Shown: positions 1-11,511 of the stretch, in pieces | How positions within the stretch are numbered: the first letter of the stretch is position 1 | How the letters are laid out: each line of letters starts with the position of its first letter | Source of the DNA: Diplonema papillatum | Taxonomy: Eukaryota > Euglenozoa > Diplonemea > Diplonemida > Diplonemidae | Length of the DNA stretch: 64,000 nucleotides | NCBI GenBank assembly: GCA_030068145.1 | Contig: JAPJBO010000110.1 | Coordinates: 186,001 to 250,000 of the forward strand | Reading direction: 5' to 3' | The notes under the pieces: generated by a model | Told to the model about the DNA's origin: nothing | Databases searched by the model: none | Seen by the model: the letters and a program-made list of their open reading frames with translations, nothing else | Translations under genes and position numbers: made by a program

Positions 1-3000
1 CGCCGTGCAGGCGGAGCCGGGGGCGAGCAATTTGCCGGATTGGCTGCATCGCAGGATAGACCGCCTGGTGCAGTCCACCGCCGACAGCTCGGAGGACGTG
101 CTCCTCGAGACCCTCCGGAAACTGGAGCAGAAGGTGGCGAAGCTCGAGAGCTCGAGCGCGAGGGTCGACACCGTCCTGCACTCCGTCCGCTCGCTCTCGG
201 TGGGAGCCGACCTGCCCGCCAACGCGGCGCGCGCCGTGCACAACATCCTAGCCGCCGACGTCGCGGCCGCCCAGCGCCTGTTAGCCGAGACCGAAATGTC
301 GAACGCCACGTCGATGACCGCGTCCCCCGGCGAAGCAGGCGCGGCGGCGCTTTCCGCGTTCTTGCGGATCATCGAGACAAAGATCGGTGCGCCGCTTCTT
401 CTCTTTTTTCGTTTTACATAAGTGCCAGCTTGGAAGGAAATGCTTGACGAAGCTGCCCGATAAAGAACAGAAGGGATCCCAAGTGCGGCAACTCCCGAAC
501 CATTTGTTGCACGGACGTGAGGTCATGCGGGTCTACCCCTACACGACAAGACACACGTACACATCAGGGGTAAAAGGTCCAGTGAAAAACAACACGCGGT
601 GAAAAGACCAGATCAGATTGTGTTTGTATTGTACTTGCCCCTCTACCCTATCCTTCCATCAGGAGTCAAAGCAGCTGCGTCGAGTATATCTCGTCTCGTT
701 GCGGGTGCGAGAAGCCCAAGTTACCGGCCACAATTCGCAACCGTAGCGAGTTGCACCACAACTAACACCGCACCAAAGTGGCTCTGCCGGAGCCACGCAG
801 CTGACATCGTGCGTAAACTACATTGCCGCAACAAGAACCAAAATAAAGTGAATGACTGACAGCTGAAGGATAATTGAGTGCGTGGGTCGATTGGTTGCAC
901 GCGCTCAGAACGTTGTTCAATACCCAATGTCACACAGGAACGCCAGAAGGCTCCGCCGTGCAGATAGCAGAAGCATCGACGGCTGCGTCGGGCCTCTGCA
1001 ATGCCAGCGGCGTGGTGGGAAGCAGCATGAAGGCCGTCGCATCGCTAACGCACGACGCGCTCGCGAAGATGAAAATGCCCCTCTGCTTCGGCGAGGTCAT
1101 CGACCTCACGGCGCAGGCGCGCGACACGTGCGAAGCCGCCGCAAATACAGCGGCCGCCGCCCGCTCGACTTCGGCGGCCCTGGCCGCCATGTCGCACCAA
1201 GGCCTGCACTCGGACGTCACCGTCTTCGCCAACCGCCTCGAAAGAGAAGCAGCAGCCCTTCCCCCGCAGTGCTCGGGCGAGGTCAACTCCCTCGTCTCGT
1301 CGCTCCGATCGCTGTCGATGACGTCTGGCGTCGACCGTGTGGCTCTCCTCAACAGGCTAGCCGCGGATGCAGCCCGCATCGCCGGATTCTCTTCGGCGTC
1401 GCCGAACAGCAGGGCGCCGACCCAGATAGGGTCGTACGCCGGGGACTATCAGCAAGGGCAGGGCCCCGCGTTGTCGCTGGGCTACGACGATCTGTCCGCG
1501 ACGTCGCACGCGATTGCTGTCCTGCGGTCGAAGATCGGCCAGCTATCGGCGGCATCCGCGCCGGCGGGGGCGATCGCGGCCCTGGACAGGGTCCTGCAGC
1601 TCCTCGAGGCCGACGACCTGATGGCGGTCTGGGACTTGTCGGTCAACCCGACGCGGAACGGCCCGCCGGCCCCGCCCGACGCGTTCCTCCGCTCGCCGCC
1701 CCAGCCACCCCACCGGTCCGCCAGCATCTCGACCGACAGCTTCGACCCCATCATGGCCAAAGCGCTGCGCGAGCTCCTCCGTCCCGAGGCTGGGCTGCCC
1801 GACGATTCTCGCGCCGACATTGCGGACGCCGTTTCTATGGATGGTACGCAGCGTCACTTTTTTTTTTTTGTATAAGCACCTGCTTTGTAGGAAATGCTTG
1901 AGGAGGCTGCCAGCTGCAAAAGATCAAAGGAGGTAAACGCGCCGCAGCCCACACGAAACACAGGTGAATCTGGGTTCAGTGGCGGGCGTAAGCGTTCAAC
2001 AAAAAACCCACTTTGTAGTTGTATTGTTTCTCCCTCTCCAGCCTCCTTCGAAGTAAGCACAAGGCAGCCCCTCACTTCTCTTTTTCTATAAGCACCCGGC
2101 GTGACCCGCTTTGTAGGAAATACTCGAGGAGACTGCCAATTGCGAATTCTCAAAGGAGATAAATGTGGGTTTAGTGGCGCGTGTAAACGTTCAACAAGAA
2201 ACGACCCACTTAAATTGTCGTTGGATTGTCTTCTCCCCCTCTAGACTCCGTCGAATCAGCACAAGGCAGTCCCTCGAGTATTCTTTTTGACGAAGACCAT
2301 GAATTGCGAGCACAAGCGCACCGGGAAAAGCCTACTACACGGATTCCAGGTTTCACGTGTCCGCAGTGCGAGCTGTGAAAATACGCTGTTGTTCTCGGGT
2401 TAGCACAGGGTAGCAACCCGGTACACGTGCTTGTACAAGTGTCCTACTGATATTCCGCCCTTCACGGCAAATAACAAAGCAGGTAGCAAAGTCGGCCGCG
2501 TGGCAGACGCGGCGCTCCGATCGTTCCTCGAAAAGAGAGACGACCTCGACGCGACGGCGAGGAACCGGCTGGAAACGCTGCTCGCCGCCGCCGACGAGCG
2601 GGCGTCCGCGCTGTCCTCCGGCATCGCGTCCGTCCTCCGCAGCAACCTGGTCTCTGGGCAGGCAGAGGGCTCGCTCCGCGACAGCTTCGTCGACGCCGAC
2701 CAGCAGCTGCGCCGGCTGGCAGACACTGCGAACGCGGCCATGGCCGACCCCGCAAGCGCCACCGCGATGCCCGCGCACGTCTACCGGCAGTTGAACGACG
2801 CACTGCACGTCGTGTCCGAGCCGACGATGGAGGCTGCGGCCACGCTGGCTTTGCGGGACGCTGGCCTGCCGGAGCAGACCAAGCGCGTCATCAAAGCCTC
2901 CCTCCGCTCGGCGGCTGGGGTTGACGTCGCCATCGAAGCGGCCCTGTCATGCCCCACGGTAGGACACGCGACGCGCAGGGTCCTGCAAGAAGCTCTAACC

Positions 3001-6000
3001 AGCCACAGGACACCCCTGCCGCGGATGACCGGCGTCTCGCCTCTGCTGCCGTCCAGCCACGTGTCTGTGCCGCAAGCCGTCCGGGCGGCGTGCGTGTCCG
3101 CGCTGCCGCCGTGCAGCACGTTGATGGCGGGCGCGTTGGAGGCCGGGAGAGACCGGGTGTCCGTCATGGAAAACGCGATCGAGTCGGTGCTCGTGTCCGG
3201 GAGCATCTCGCAGGCCGCGCGCGACCACCTGACGCGGCTGCTGTCGCCGCCCGCCGGCGTGGGCGCCGAAGGTGACGCGGCCGACGAGAAAGGGCACGGC
3301 AGCATCAGGGACGGCATCGCGGCGGTCTTGGCGGCCACTGGGCCCGAAGACATGAACGCCGCTCTCCGGCACCGGTTGCAGGACTTGTCCGGAGGCGCAC
3401 CGCAGGCCCGGTCGGCGGTGCCAACAGACCGGTTGAACAAGCGGACGCAGGTCGTCGTGCTCGAGCCTCCGGGCGCCGGGGAGTGGCTGGACTGCACGAT
3501 TGAAAGCCAGCTGCCCGACCGCCGGTACCGGGTGCGTGTGAACAACCTGCCGAGTAACCACCCAGCCGTGCGGTTTTCGGGGAAGCACCTCGCTGTGGCC
3601 GAGGCCCACATCAGGTTCAGTGCGGCAGCGCAGCCGAAGCCGGACATAAACACCACCGTGCAGAGGAACCCGTCGCACTGGAAGTGGGGCGACCAAGACG
3701 GCGGCCCCGGGAAGCTCGGCACGGTCATCGACCGGAGCGAGGGCGAGTGGATCACGGTGCAGTGGACGCAGTCCGGCAGGCGCTCGCGGTACAGGTGGGG
3801 GAAGGACGGGTGCTACGACGTGATGGTGGTCAAGCCGAAGGACACCATCCACGTGAGCGGCCGTGTGGCGTCCACCGGCCAGCGGAGGGAGTTGGGCACC
3901 GTCGTGCTGATCGACGAGCACAATTTCGCGACCGTCAAGTGGGACGGCGGCACGCACGGCAGGGTCGCGATCAACGGAGGCGAAATCGTGCCGGTGCCGC
4001 AAAGCCAGCGAACCGGCGACGAAGACGGTGCCCGCGCGGCCCTGCGCGCCGCGATCGACAGCGTCGACGGCGATTCGCTGTCGGACAGGGCCCGCGGCCG
4101 CCTCGAAGCGCTGCTCGGCTCGGTCTCGCCGCACCGCAAGGTCACCGAGGACCTGCGGGGCATCCTGCAGGGCATCGACTCGCGGCAAAGGCGGGCTTCG
4201 TCGACGTTCTCCAACCGTTCGGTGCAGCTGCCGACCACCATCACCGACCCTCGCTCTCCCTCTTTCGACTCCCCGTGGACCTGGTGGGCCGCGGAGGTGC
4301 AGGCCGTGCTGAAAGAAATCGCCTCCGGCATCGTCGAAGCCAAAGGCCACCAGTGGGTCCTCTTGACCGCCGAGCTGTCGCAACGGATTCGCTCGCTGAT
4401 CGGCAAATACGGGACCTTGCCCCCGCTTCCGTCGGCGCCGTCGTCCGGGGCGCTGCAGGGTCTGTTCGCCGGTGCTGACGCGTCCAATAGTCAGATTCTG
4501 TCGGCGTTGCGGGACTTGATGGACACGCGAGACTTCAGGCTTGCGGAGGAAATCCGTAGCATGGTGAAGGGCAAGGCGAACACCAAGAGTAAGGGAACGA
4601 TGACAGGCACAGACTTCCAAGACGACACGGAGGTGCGAGCTCTGGTGAAGAAGCTAGACCTCGAGCGGGACAAGGTCCGCAACCTGCAGTCCGAGCTCAT
4701 GGGCATGCAGCAGGGCAGAGAGCAGGTCTCTCGCCCCCGCGAAGACGAGTCCGGCAAGAATGACCGCCCGCTGCGCGATTCTGCAAAGGTCGAGGAAACC
4801 GACCCGGAGGTACGTCCCAACTGGTTTCCTGTCCCAGTTTGCTCCCCTAGCCGAACTTGAAAGGTTATCGCCACAAGAGCACCGCGTTTTCTTTCTCGAT
4901 TAGCCTTTTTGGCCAGAGCTGGTGACCTATGCAAGCGTGCCTAGAACCAACAATGCTTTCCAGTTCATCCCCACTTCAACCCGACAAGGGACTCTAAGCT
5001 ACCTAAAGGCACCAAGCGGCAGCCCGGTGCTTGTTGCGACGGGGAAACAATACAACTGCAAGTAGGTCTTTTGTGTCAAATGCCTTTACCACACAGGTCG
5101 CAAAAGCTTTGAAAGAGTTGCAGTTGCTGGGCAAGCCTTCGCCTCCACGAGACGTGGTATGTGTTTACGTTGCCGCTTTCGGAAATATTTCAAGCAATGC
5201 CACGCACAAGGATGATCCTTATTAATGTGTTGCGTTCTGCGCCATGAAAATGTGACGAAACGCACGAACATCATCGACAAATGCGGGCTTCTACTTTGCT
5301 GTAGCGGCATGGGACGTGGCGGCGTGCGGCAAAACGCGAATAACAACGAAGGGAGAATATTTTCACCTCCGTCCATCGCTCCAACACAGGACGCCGACTG
5401 GGTTGACAGGGTAGTCGAAGATGCTTGGCAGGACCCGAACCTGAACGAGCTGCTGCCGGAGAACTTCGGCCGCGACGACAGCGGAGGCGTGCGCTTCGGC
5501 ACGCGGAAGGTGGATTTGGTCGCGATCAACGAGTTCGCAGCGGTCCGCATCGGGGGCGGGTACATGCTGTTCAGCGACTTCGTCAAGCGGTTCGCCGACA
5601 CGGAGCGCCGCAAGCTGATCATCAACAAGGGCGCCGCCGGGCCCGAGCCGTCGGTTCTGATGCGCAGCGGGCGCGACATGGTCTTTGTCGACGCGCCGGA
5701 CGACCCCCAGAAGCCGGCGAACCTGTCGCCAGTCCGAAAGCGACCCGTCGCAACCCTGCAAACCGTCGACAGGGCGCCGACTTGGAACGGGCTCCAAGAC
5801 CGCAAGACGTCGAAGCGCCCCCTGGTCACAACGCCGCTCCCCGAGCGCTCCCTGTCTCGCCCACCCACCCCATCCCGCACCTCGTCTATCTCCCCGCCGG
5901 GGCAACGGCGGCATGGCGGCGTCGAACGGACAGATTTCGGGTTGCAACGCGCCAGTTACTCGCTGTCCCCGCCGAAGCGGAGGGTGTCGGTTCCACCTGG

Positions 6001-7077
6001 GAATGCTAGGTATCCGTACCTGGGGGATGTGCCGTATGGCGAGACCACCGCGCACTGGGCGGGGAAGGCCGCGCCGCCGCCGGCGCAGGAGCGGTATGCG
6101 GAGGACCACGTGCTCGAGGAGGAGGACGAGGAGGCCGGCGGCACCGGCTTGGGGTCGCTCGAGGTCCTTCAGAGCCGGCTGCAGAACATCCTCAACAGCG
6201 CCCCGGCCCTGCCGTCGCCGGGACCGCCGACCCACGCCTCGCGCCCGGCGTACCTACCGGACCCGTCGCCCGTGTACGCCAGCGACGCCGCCCGCGCGAC
6301 GTCGCCGCCCCCCGGGCCTTCCAACTACCACTCGTTCGACTCCCGCCCGTCGCCCCGGGGCAACACCCGCATCACCGACGCCGACGGGAGGCGAATGTAC
6401 CCTCTTGCCAGCCACCCGGTATGCCGAACCTGACCATCGAGGGGCCTTTTTCGTAACAACAATCAGTTGTAAAAACGAAAGAGACCGCTGGCAGCGTGTT
6501 TGGGAGAATGCTTGCAATCAAACATGCATGAGAGGCAGTGCTCTGCCTAAAAACATTAAACTAAGATTTCCCCCCCCCCCCCCCCCCCCAGGCATCTTGT
6601 TAAGAACCATCCATCCATCCATCAGCCGGCTGACCCCCCCCCCCCCCCCCTCAGGCTATTTTCACTGTGGAGGGGGGAGACGCTACCTGTCACACTCTAA
6701 GGTGGTCACCACGGTGGGCGGTCAGAAAAAAAAATTTTTTTTTGCCCCAAATACCCCAAATACCACACTTTGGAAAATTTTTGTGGGCCCACTTTTGGCA
6801 GGGAATTTTGACCATTTCACCTTAGAGAATTTGACCACCCAGCCTCCAAGGCAACTGCACTGTAGAGGGGGGGGGGGGAGGGGGGGTCTGGTTTATCCGG
6901 CCATCCGGCCAAAGTGGCTGATCCTTAACAAGAGCGCCCCCCCCCCCCCCCCCCCCCCCCCAATATCAATCCCTGTCCATCCATAACTCACACAACTCAC
7001 AGGTATACGAGGATGCCCGCGTTGGCGCGACGGATTTCGAGACGTACATGAGAACCCAACCACGGGGGTACAGATGA
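1..7077 (+). CDS. Large helical-repeat protein with MIB/HERC2 domain, 5'-partial, five exons
   Basis: Inferred exons are 2-386 (continuing from before the window), 938-1843, 2483-4809, 5390-6418 and 7003-7077 (stop TGA). Splice phases agree at every junction (1,1,0,0), giving about 1573 residues in the window. Most of the protein is amphipathic helix with recurring segments of the type LR..L...ARNRLETLL, for example at 2530-2600 and 4040-4140. Between about 3640 and 3834 lies a domain with W-K-W-GDQDGG, GTV, VQW and YRWGKDG..YD, the signature of the MIB/HERC2 domain found in mind-bomb and HERC2 ubiquitin ligases. It is flanked by two more short beta-type segments (3430-3630 and 3840-4000). 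I see no RING or HECT domain in the visible part. The C-terminal exon 5390-6418 is Pro/Ser/Arg-rich and probably disordered. Introns 1 and 2 start with the dispersed repeat A. A role as a ubiquitin-linked or cytoskeletal scaffold is inference only; the exon structure is more certain than the function. Confidence 0.75.
397..462 (+). repeat. Repeat A, partial copy in intron 1 of the MIB/HERC2-domain gene
   Basis: A T-rich run is followed by a degenerate match to the start of repeat A (ACATAAGTGCC, then GGAAATGCTTGA.GA.GCTGCC). It starts about 10 nt after the inferred 5' splice site at 387. Only the first ~65 bp are recognisable. Confidence 0.5.
1855..2075 (+). repeat. Repeat A, full copy in intron 2 of the MIB/HERC2-domain gene
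   Basis: The copy begins with a T run 12 nt after the 5' splice site (1844). It continues with GTATAAGCACC, GCTTTGTAGGAAATGCTTGA and GGAGGTAAA, then a segment ending GCGTTCAACAAAAAA. It closes with a pyrimidine tract and AG at 2040-2041 that looks like a 3' splice site. The same order is seen at 36950-37190 in an unrelated gene. Confidence 0.8.
2080..2290 (+). repeat. Repeat A, second copy in intron 2
   Basis: This is a tandem second copy in the same intron, with the same order of blocks: TATAAGCACC, GGAAATACTCGAGGAGACTG, GTTCAACAAGAAA, then a pyrimidine tract and CTAG at 2241-2244, then GCACAAGGCAGTCCCTCGAG. The final block is shared with 37170-37185. Confidence 0.75.
6523..6961. repeat. 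Poly-C/poly-G rich intron 4 with a short dispersed repeat
   Basis: Intron 4 of the MIB/HERC2-domain gene contains a ~50-bp segment starting ATGCATGAGAGGCAGTGCTC that recurs at 38101. It is followed by three long C runs (about 6571-6590, 6637-6650, 6940-6961) and one G run (6867-6885). Such tracts can form G-quadruplexes and are hard to sequence accurately. Confidence 0.6.
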
Positions 7078-10000
7078 GCCATAGACACTATCTTCAACGT
7101 ACGTGGGACGATGACGCTGAGTTGAGATGCCTCAGAATCGATCGAATCAGTTGTTGGAGACCTCCCAGAAATAGAGATGGCAGGAGAAGCCTTTTATATG
7201 CAGATAATCGCGAACGGAACCCCTCCGCTCTGATCGCCTCTGAACGTACCAAGCTGCCGGTGTGCAGTTTACTGGCCCGAACCTAAACAAACATCGGCGA
7301 ATTATGGCACCTTTACATTTACAAGTTCTTAACTTACGAGAGTGCCGAACAGCGCCGGAAACTCTTACGACGAGGAGCCCTCGCCGCCGACAAGCGCAAC
7401 CAGCAATCAACAAGCAAACAAGCGTGCAATGGCCAGATGAACGGACCCAGGAGCGTCAAGGAGACAAACAAGGCGGTGCAGGCTTCCTGGGCGGGCAATA
7501 GCCAGAGAGAGACGCACTGTGTGAAGAAACCGACGAACCGCCCGCGTGCAGGACCCTCTGATCCTGATCGATTTGCCGCCTGGAAACCGCGTCCAGGACG
7601 TGGGCAGTGCGGTCGACGAAAAACTCTTGTTTTCTAAGGCTCCGCTTTTTCTCTCCCCCCGAACACGAAACCAAGATTTTCCCCCTAACGAGACTGGCCG
7701 AAGACAGTTGATTTCTTTCGGCAGGCTTCCTCTGCCGGGTCGGCGTTTTTCCTTTGGGCACGAAAAAGGAACATTTCTGGAACAACAGCAGTGCACGTGA
7801 AAGAGAAACGAAAGCCACCGCAAAAGCGGTAATACAGAACCCTCCTCCCACCCAGAGAGGTTTGTACCCTACGTACACGCGAAGAACAAGAAAATGTTGC
7901 CCTCGTTTTCATCACCTTCGGTCAGTTGATGCTGATCGTCGTCACTTCGTTTATCAGTGCATGCGTCGGTTCCTTGTAGTTGTTGCGCCCGCTCGCCCTG
8001 CCGACCAGCAACCGGGTGAAACGAAACTAACGAAACTGGATGGGACAAACCCCACGGCGTGAATGTCCTCGCCGAGCCGAAAGCAACGGCGCGCAACTGT
8101 TGCAGAGAACCCATTTAACAAAGGTCACCCGGAAACCCTAACATACCACATACTACTACTACTGCTGCGGGGGATATTTGGCCAGGCCTCGTGCAGCTCA
8201 CGATGGCGTCGCTTTTCAATTTGCGCCATCTCTTCTCATGTGCTCTCAACAGCACCGGTCCCTAAACCTCAAGTGTTCTAAACTGGACGAAAAAACGAAC
8301 CAAACGAAGCCAGTGATTGCAACGAAAGTTCTCTTTTGCTGAAACAATCTCCGCCCCCCCCTCTCTTCCTTAGACGAAATAGCAAGAAACCAATTGGAAG
8401 AACCGTCTTCTTCTCCCTCAATAAATAGTCCGACTTCCCTTTTTTTTCTTCCATTTTACTCTTGTCAGAACTCATCTCCTCCGCACGAAATTTCTAGACA
8501 ACACGCACACCCGCTCTCTTCCTTTCTCAGGCTTACTAGATCGACTCGCCCCCTTTTTGTGTTACGTGTCAAACACCTTATCTTTTCCCTTACAGTACCA
8601 AACACACAATCACACAACCACGGGAAAACAACAGAAAAAAGCAGTACTAGAAAGCCGCAGGGCTTTTCAAAAGAAGATTCGTTCTTTCAAGAGCGTTTGA
8701 TATTCAGATGTTTGACGAAAGATGCTCTGCTGCCTGCGGTTTCCATCCTTGGATGAAACGAGGATCGCCACTTGATAGTAGGTGCCGGCACACGTCATGT
8801 GAACGAACAAAATAGAACGCGCACTCTAAGAAAATATTCCATTTGCCGTCGTCCGGAGACTCTTAAAGAAAACCCGGAGTTTCAAGCAAGCTTTCACTCT
8901 GGTAAGAGGGAAGAGGAAACAGGAAAGGACAGCACGCCCCCACCCCAGCCGAACGTCCGCACACAACAACAACAAAGTCTAGCCTAGTTCGGTCCTTTAG
9001 CGGCCGCCACAGACGACCGCGCGCAAACGTACCCACGAGTAAAAAGAGCCTTTTTCTGGTGGTCCTGCAAACCCGTTTACCGCGTAGCCACACACAGGAG
9101 AGCGTTGTTTTCAGTGTTGTGCGGTCAACATTGTGCGATTGTCGCATACCAACGCAACCCTAGGGCGCTCTTCGTTCGGGCTGCTGTACACAGTCACCGA
9201 ACGGTGACGCAAGCCAACGCGTTCTTTTTTGTTTTCTACAAAACCCCCTGCTTTTGTAGGAAACACTTGAGGCTGCCAGTTGCGAAATCTCGGAGGTAAA
9301 TGTGCTGCAGTCCACACGGAGGGCGCAGGTAAATCGGGGTTAGTGGCGGGCGTGAGCGTTCAACAACCGTTTTTACCGACTGCAGTGCCCGGACACGAAC
9401 CTTGGCTGGTACCGCGTGCTTTGCAACGTCTTTCTTTTCTTTCTCTCTCCCCTCCCTCCCCCTGTTTATTCCCCCTCAGCACCCCACCGCCTCCTTCCCC
9501 CATGTCGCCTTCTCCTGTTCTATGTTGTTGCTCCCGGAATGAAGGCCGCCTGCCTGCGTTGTGCCAGCTTCCCATCCCTCTGCTAGTCTCCCCCATGCAA
9601 CCACCCCTCACTCGCTCCCCGGACCGAAGGTGGACGTTTTCATTTGGAATAATCCCCGGAGTCGCAGGGGAATACAGTTGAACTACCAGTTTCCGGATAC
9701 TTGCGACGAAAGTCGAGTTCAATTGCTCGAGATGTCAGGCATTCAGGATGCTTTCGCTGAGCCAGAAACCACAAAAGTGTCGGTTTGCTTTTAAAATACG
9801 TGCAGAAAGATGGTAAGAAACGGGTCATTTGTAATGCACCCCCGCCCACCCTGTATACGGCGGACACACGGTTTTCCTGTGCTCTTAAAGTAAAGGCAGT
9901 CGTAGCCGCAGACGAAGCAGCTGTCCTGTAGCCGCTCAGTTTCCGCACTGAATGCCACTGATGACGGTCCGCCTAATGCGTCTGTGGACACAGCGCGGTG

Positions 10001-10797
10001 TTGAGCGTTCTTACATTCCCCCTGTACACTGTGGACCGGTCATGGTCACTACCACGTGTCCGGTTGACTGTGGAGCAGTGTATTTAGATATGAAAAAAAC
10101 GCGATCGTCCGCTTGTCTACGTTCCGGACAGCCTTCTGCACCTTTCTCACACAATCCTTCCCCGAAGTGCACAATCTATTCAGGTGGGGGTCATTTTCAT
10201 TCTCGCGTTGTAGTCGTGCGTACGCTGTGAGGCGGTGAGTCGCTGTCTTCGCAAGTTTCTTGTTTGTTTTCTTTTGTGTTATTTCCAAACCGCTTTTTCT
10301 TCTCGTCTTTTTTCTTCTCCCCCCCACACCACTCTACGCCACCCTCGTGTTGCTGCGGAGTCCCATTTTCTTTTCTCCTACTCCTCGATCCGTTCGGTGC
10401 TGGGCACTCGCACGATAAGATGAGTGTGAGGGGTGGCTGGCAGCATTAGCTACATTCAACCGGGCGTTCGATAGCGTGGCAGGAAGGAGTATAAGAACGC
10501 AGCGCCAGCGCCCAAATGGCCGCACCTGACTTGTCGGTGAATCAATCGAGTAGTTCTTGGCGGGAACTCAAGTGGTGCTGACTTCTCCGATGCCTTTCCG
10601 GTGTTCTGTCGGGGTGGGGGTCCGGACCGAATCATTGTCCCGCAGGGGCCAGATTTTTCTTGGTAGGTTCTCCGTGTGTCCGACGCCTTGACAACGTGTC
10701 CTTGTTCGGCCAGCTTTCTCGCCGCTGTCGGTTTCGGAGCTATTGCCCTTCACCCGCAGATTGACCAAAAATCCCCACATTCCAAATTCCTACCAAA
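7078..10797. other. Gene-poor interval
   Basis: I see no convincing gene here. Open frames on either strand are short, overlap one another and lack recognisable domains. The only structured feature is a diverged copy of repeat A at 9224-9370. A TATA-like string (GTATAAG, about 10489) lies 300 bp before the first array gene and is weak evidence for a promoter. Confidence 0.5.
9224..9370 (+). repeat. Repeat A, diverged copy outside known genes
   Basis: T-rich start, then CTTTTGTAGGAAACACTTGA, GCTGCCAGTTGCGAAATCTC, GGAGGTAAATG and GGGCGTGAGCGTTCAACAA, in the order seen in the intronic copies. It may mark an intron of a gene I could not recognise, or an untranslated region. Confidence 0.65.
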
Positions 10798-11511
10798 ATG
10801 ACCGGCGTCGGCTCGCAGCTTCAGACCAAGGGGTGCATGAAGGCGAACAACAACAACCAGCACCCTCAGGGTGCCGGGTACATGAAGCCGCGATCTGCGA
10901 ACACGATCGGCACGAAGGTGCTCCCCGAGGCAAACCCGCCCCCGACGGGAACCAAGGGACACCACAAGGAAGAGATGAAGCACGACCAGCCATCCGTGTC
11001 TCATGAGGCTGAGCTGGCCAAGCAGCAGGAAGAAGAACACGACCTGACGAAGAGTGAAGCGAAGAAGGAGAGAGAGACAAAAGACAGACACGAGTCGCGC
11101 CAAGGGTTCGCTGACCATGGACACCAGAAGAAGCACCAGATGGTGCAGGAAGAGCTGCTGACAGAGGCTGCAAGCCCCACCGACATCCTGGATGTGCTGC
11201 ACAAAAAGGACGTGCGCGAGATGGCAAAGAAGGAAGCCGAGAACGACAACGAGAACAAGACAGCGTACGCAGAGTACGAGCAGCAGGTGCAGGAGAAGGA
11301 GCAGCAGGTGGCAGACCTGAACGACAAGAAGCAAGAAAGACAAGTCGAGGCACCTCAACTGAAGGAGCTGAAGCGTGATGGCGACATCGACGAAGACTCG
11401 TACATGAAGGTGCAGCAGCAACGCAACGACTTCAACAACGACTGTCTCAATCAGAGCAAGAACTCCGCCGGCGGAACGCCTGCCGTCGCTGATGTTGCGA
11501 CATCGTCTTGA
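10798..11511 (+). CDS. Unknown hydrophilic protein of the tandem family, copy 1
   Basis: A single open frame encodes 237 residues, starting in a CCAAAATGACC context shared by all five copies (TACCAAAATGACC here). The protein is very rich in Lys, Glu, Gln and His, with no signal peptide or membrane segment. The first ~55 residues are Asn/Pro/Gly-rich (an NNNN run and a PPPTGTKG segment). Residues ~65-210 are predicted helical with coiled-coil character. Two Cys, at 13 and 216, are conserved in all copies. I do not recognise the family; the composition recalls LEA-type or cytoskeletal-filament proteins, but that is only an analogy. This copy lies 8.4 kb before the others and has its own 5' flank. 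Its 3' flank (GCCTCGTTTTCCAACT..., through about 11745) matches that of copy 4. Its C-terminal end is the TPAVADVATSS type. Confidence 0.85.
   Translation: MTGVGSQLQTKGCMKANNNNQHPQGAGYMKPRSANTIGTKVLPEANPPPTGTKGHHKEEMKHDQPSVSHEAELAKQQEEEHDLTKSEAKKERETKDRHESRQGFADHGHQKKHQMVQEELLTEAASPTDILDVLHKKDVREMAKKEAENDNENKTAYAEYEQQVQEKEQQVADLNDKKQERQVEAPQLKELKRDGDIDEDSYMKVQQQRNDFNNDCLNQSKNSAGGTPAVADVATSS

Noticed and set aside
2995-4620. 541-residue antisense frame opposite the MIB/HERC2-domain exon
   Set aside because: GC-rich coding DNA leaves long open antisense frames. The sense strand shows a recognised domain and consistent splice phases.
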